Source: an uncultured Clostridia bacterium
GTDB taxonomy: Bacteria > Bacillota > Clostridia > Oscillospirales > Ruminococcaceae
DNA length: 8,070 nt
Direction: 5' to 3'
Assembly: GCA_947165805.1 (NCBI GenBank)
Contig: CAMVBT010000108.1
Coordinates: 1-8,070 of the forward strand
Positions 7,664-8,070 of this stretch are shown here, one piece after another. The notes below the pieces were generated by a model. That model had not been told where the DNA came from and did no database searches. It saw only the letters and a program-made list of their open reading frames with translations. A program made the translations under genes and the position numbers. The number at the start of each line of letters is the position of its first letter. Position 1 is the first letter of the stretch.

Positions 7664-7688
7664 CCCATTTTATGAAAGGATTGAGCCG

Positions 7689-8062
7689 ATGAATTACGAG
7701 AAGTCATGCGGCGCTGTCGTGTACAGAAAGTTTCACGGCAATACCGAGATCTTGCTGATCCGGCACATCAAGTCCGGCTGCTGGTCTTTCCCGAAGGGTC
7801 ACGTCGAAAAGGGCGAGAAACGAATATCGACGTTCTCATAGACGACGGGTTCCGCGAGACCGTCACATTCAGTCCCCGCCGTGATACAAGCAAGACCGTG
7901 GTCTATTTTGTCGGGAAGGCTATAAGCCGCGACGCGAAACCGCAGCTCGACGAGATCTCGGAGATGCGCTGGATGGAGATAGGACAGGCGATCTCCTACC
8001 TTACATACGAGAACGACAAGATCATTGCCACCAAAGCCAAGGCTTTCATCTCACTGATGTAG
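7689..8062 (+). pseudogene. NUDIX hydrolase (Ap4A hydrolase-like), disrupted by an internal deletion and frameshift
   Basis: Intact relatives cleave dinucleoside polyphosphates such as Ap4A or similar nucleoside diphosphate derivatives. Translation from the ATG at 7689, 8 bases after AAAGGA, gives SCGAVVYRKFHGNTEILLI and then WSFPKGHVEKGE, the first part of a Nudix fold and box, but hits TAG at 7839-7841 after 50 codons. The rest of the protein continues in another frame from about 7817: ETNIDVLIDDGF, then TSKTVVYFVGKAI, EISEMRWMEI and a C-terminal helix, ending with TAG at 8060-8062. The Nudix box should read G-x5-E-x7-RE-U-x-EE-x-G-U. The sequence jumps from GHVEKGE to ETNI, so about 12 codons including REUxE plus one base, about 37 bases, are missing at 7814-7818. 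The metal-binding glutamates are lost, so even a frameshift product should be inactive. A recent deletion or an assembly error would both explain it, as the flanking code is well preserved. Confidence 0.85.
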
Positions 8063-8070
8063 TGATCGCA

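Noticed and set aside
6301..7692. A 463-codon plus-strand frame across gatC, the intergenic region and the Abi gene
   Set aside because: It runs antisense to two well-supported genes and through both promoters, and its product shows no motif. It is a shadow frame.
7672..7692. A six-codon upstream frame (MKGLSR) whose stop overlaps the NUDIX start as ATGA
   Set aside because: Its ATG sits immediately upstream of, and its second and third codons form, the NUDIX ribosome binding site, and no site of its own precedes it. Probably chance.
7811..7845. A programmed ribosomal frameshift joining the two NUDIX frames
   Set aside because: There is no classic slippery heptamer or downstream stimulatory fold that I can see, and a simple shift would still lack the conserved Nudix glutamates. 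A deletion explains the data better.

Overview
The window looks like chromosomal DNA of a low-to-moderate-GC Gram-positive, most likely a Clostridia member of the Ruminococcus/Oscillospiraceae type. Supporting signs are purine-rich Shine-Dalgarno sites before almost every gene, near-consensus SigA-type promoters, a lipoprotein with a short lipobox signal and Thr-rich spacer, and an intact gatC-gatA-gatB set joined to aspS. This placement is inferred from gene style, not from a database search. I see no insertion sequence, integrase, tRNA, rRNA or CRISPR array.

Layout. Positions 1-164 hold the 3' end of prmC (release-factor glutamine methyltransferase), reading right. A strong promoter at 214-242 then drives a predicted secreted lipoprotein (302-1087). 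A bidirectional terminator at 1109-1145 separates it from a long leftward operon. In transcription order that operon is gatC (6456-6178), gatA (6166-4718), gatB (4699-3266), aspS (3247-1457) and a 93-residue conserved-looking protein of unknown function (1428-1147). The gaps are only 11-28 bases, and the promoter is at 6497-6525. Upstream of it, also leftward, is a 307-residue Abi_2-family (AbiD/AbiF-like) HEPN protein (7458-6535). It has a perfect-consensus promoter and a 60-base leader that begins with a stable stem-loop. Divergent from it, from 7689 to 8062, is a broken NUDIX (Ap4A hydrolase-like) gene.

How the genes work together. GatCAB amidates misacylated Glu-tRNA(Gln) and/or Asp-tRNA(Asn). 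The AspRS encoded in the same operon has features of the non-discriminating, alphaproteobacterial-like type: a His in the RDHGG loop, QAPQ, and DARADR...GEFYQLD. The operon may therefore make both the misacylating synthetase and the amidotransferase needed for Asn-tRNA(Asn). The Abi gene has no visible terminator before the gatC promoter, so its transcript may run into this essential operon.

Points most worth a second look: the Abi/HEPN gene with its structured leader RNA, the NUDIX gene that has lost most of its catalytic Nudix box through an apparent deletion of about 37 bases plus frameshift, the predicted AspRS-GatCAB indirect Asn-tRNA pathway, and the unknown protein closing that operon. 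The window is otherwise ordinary housekeeping DNA. I did not find convincing evidence of a wholly new system.
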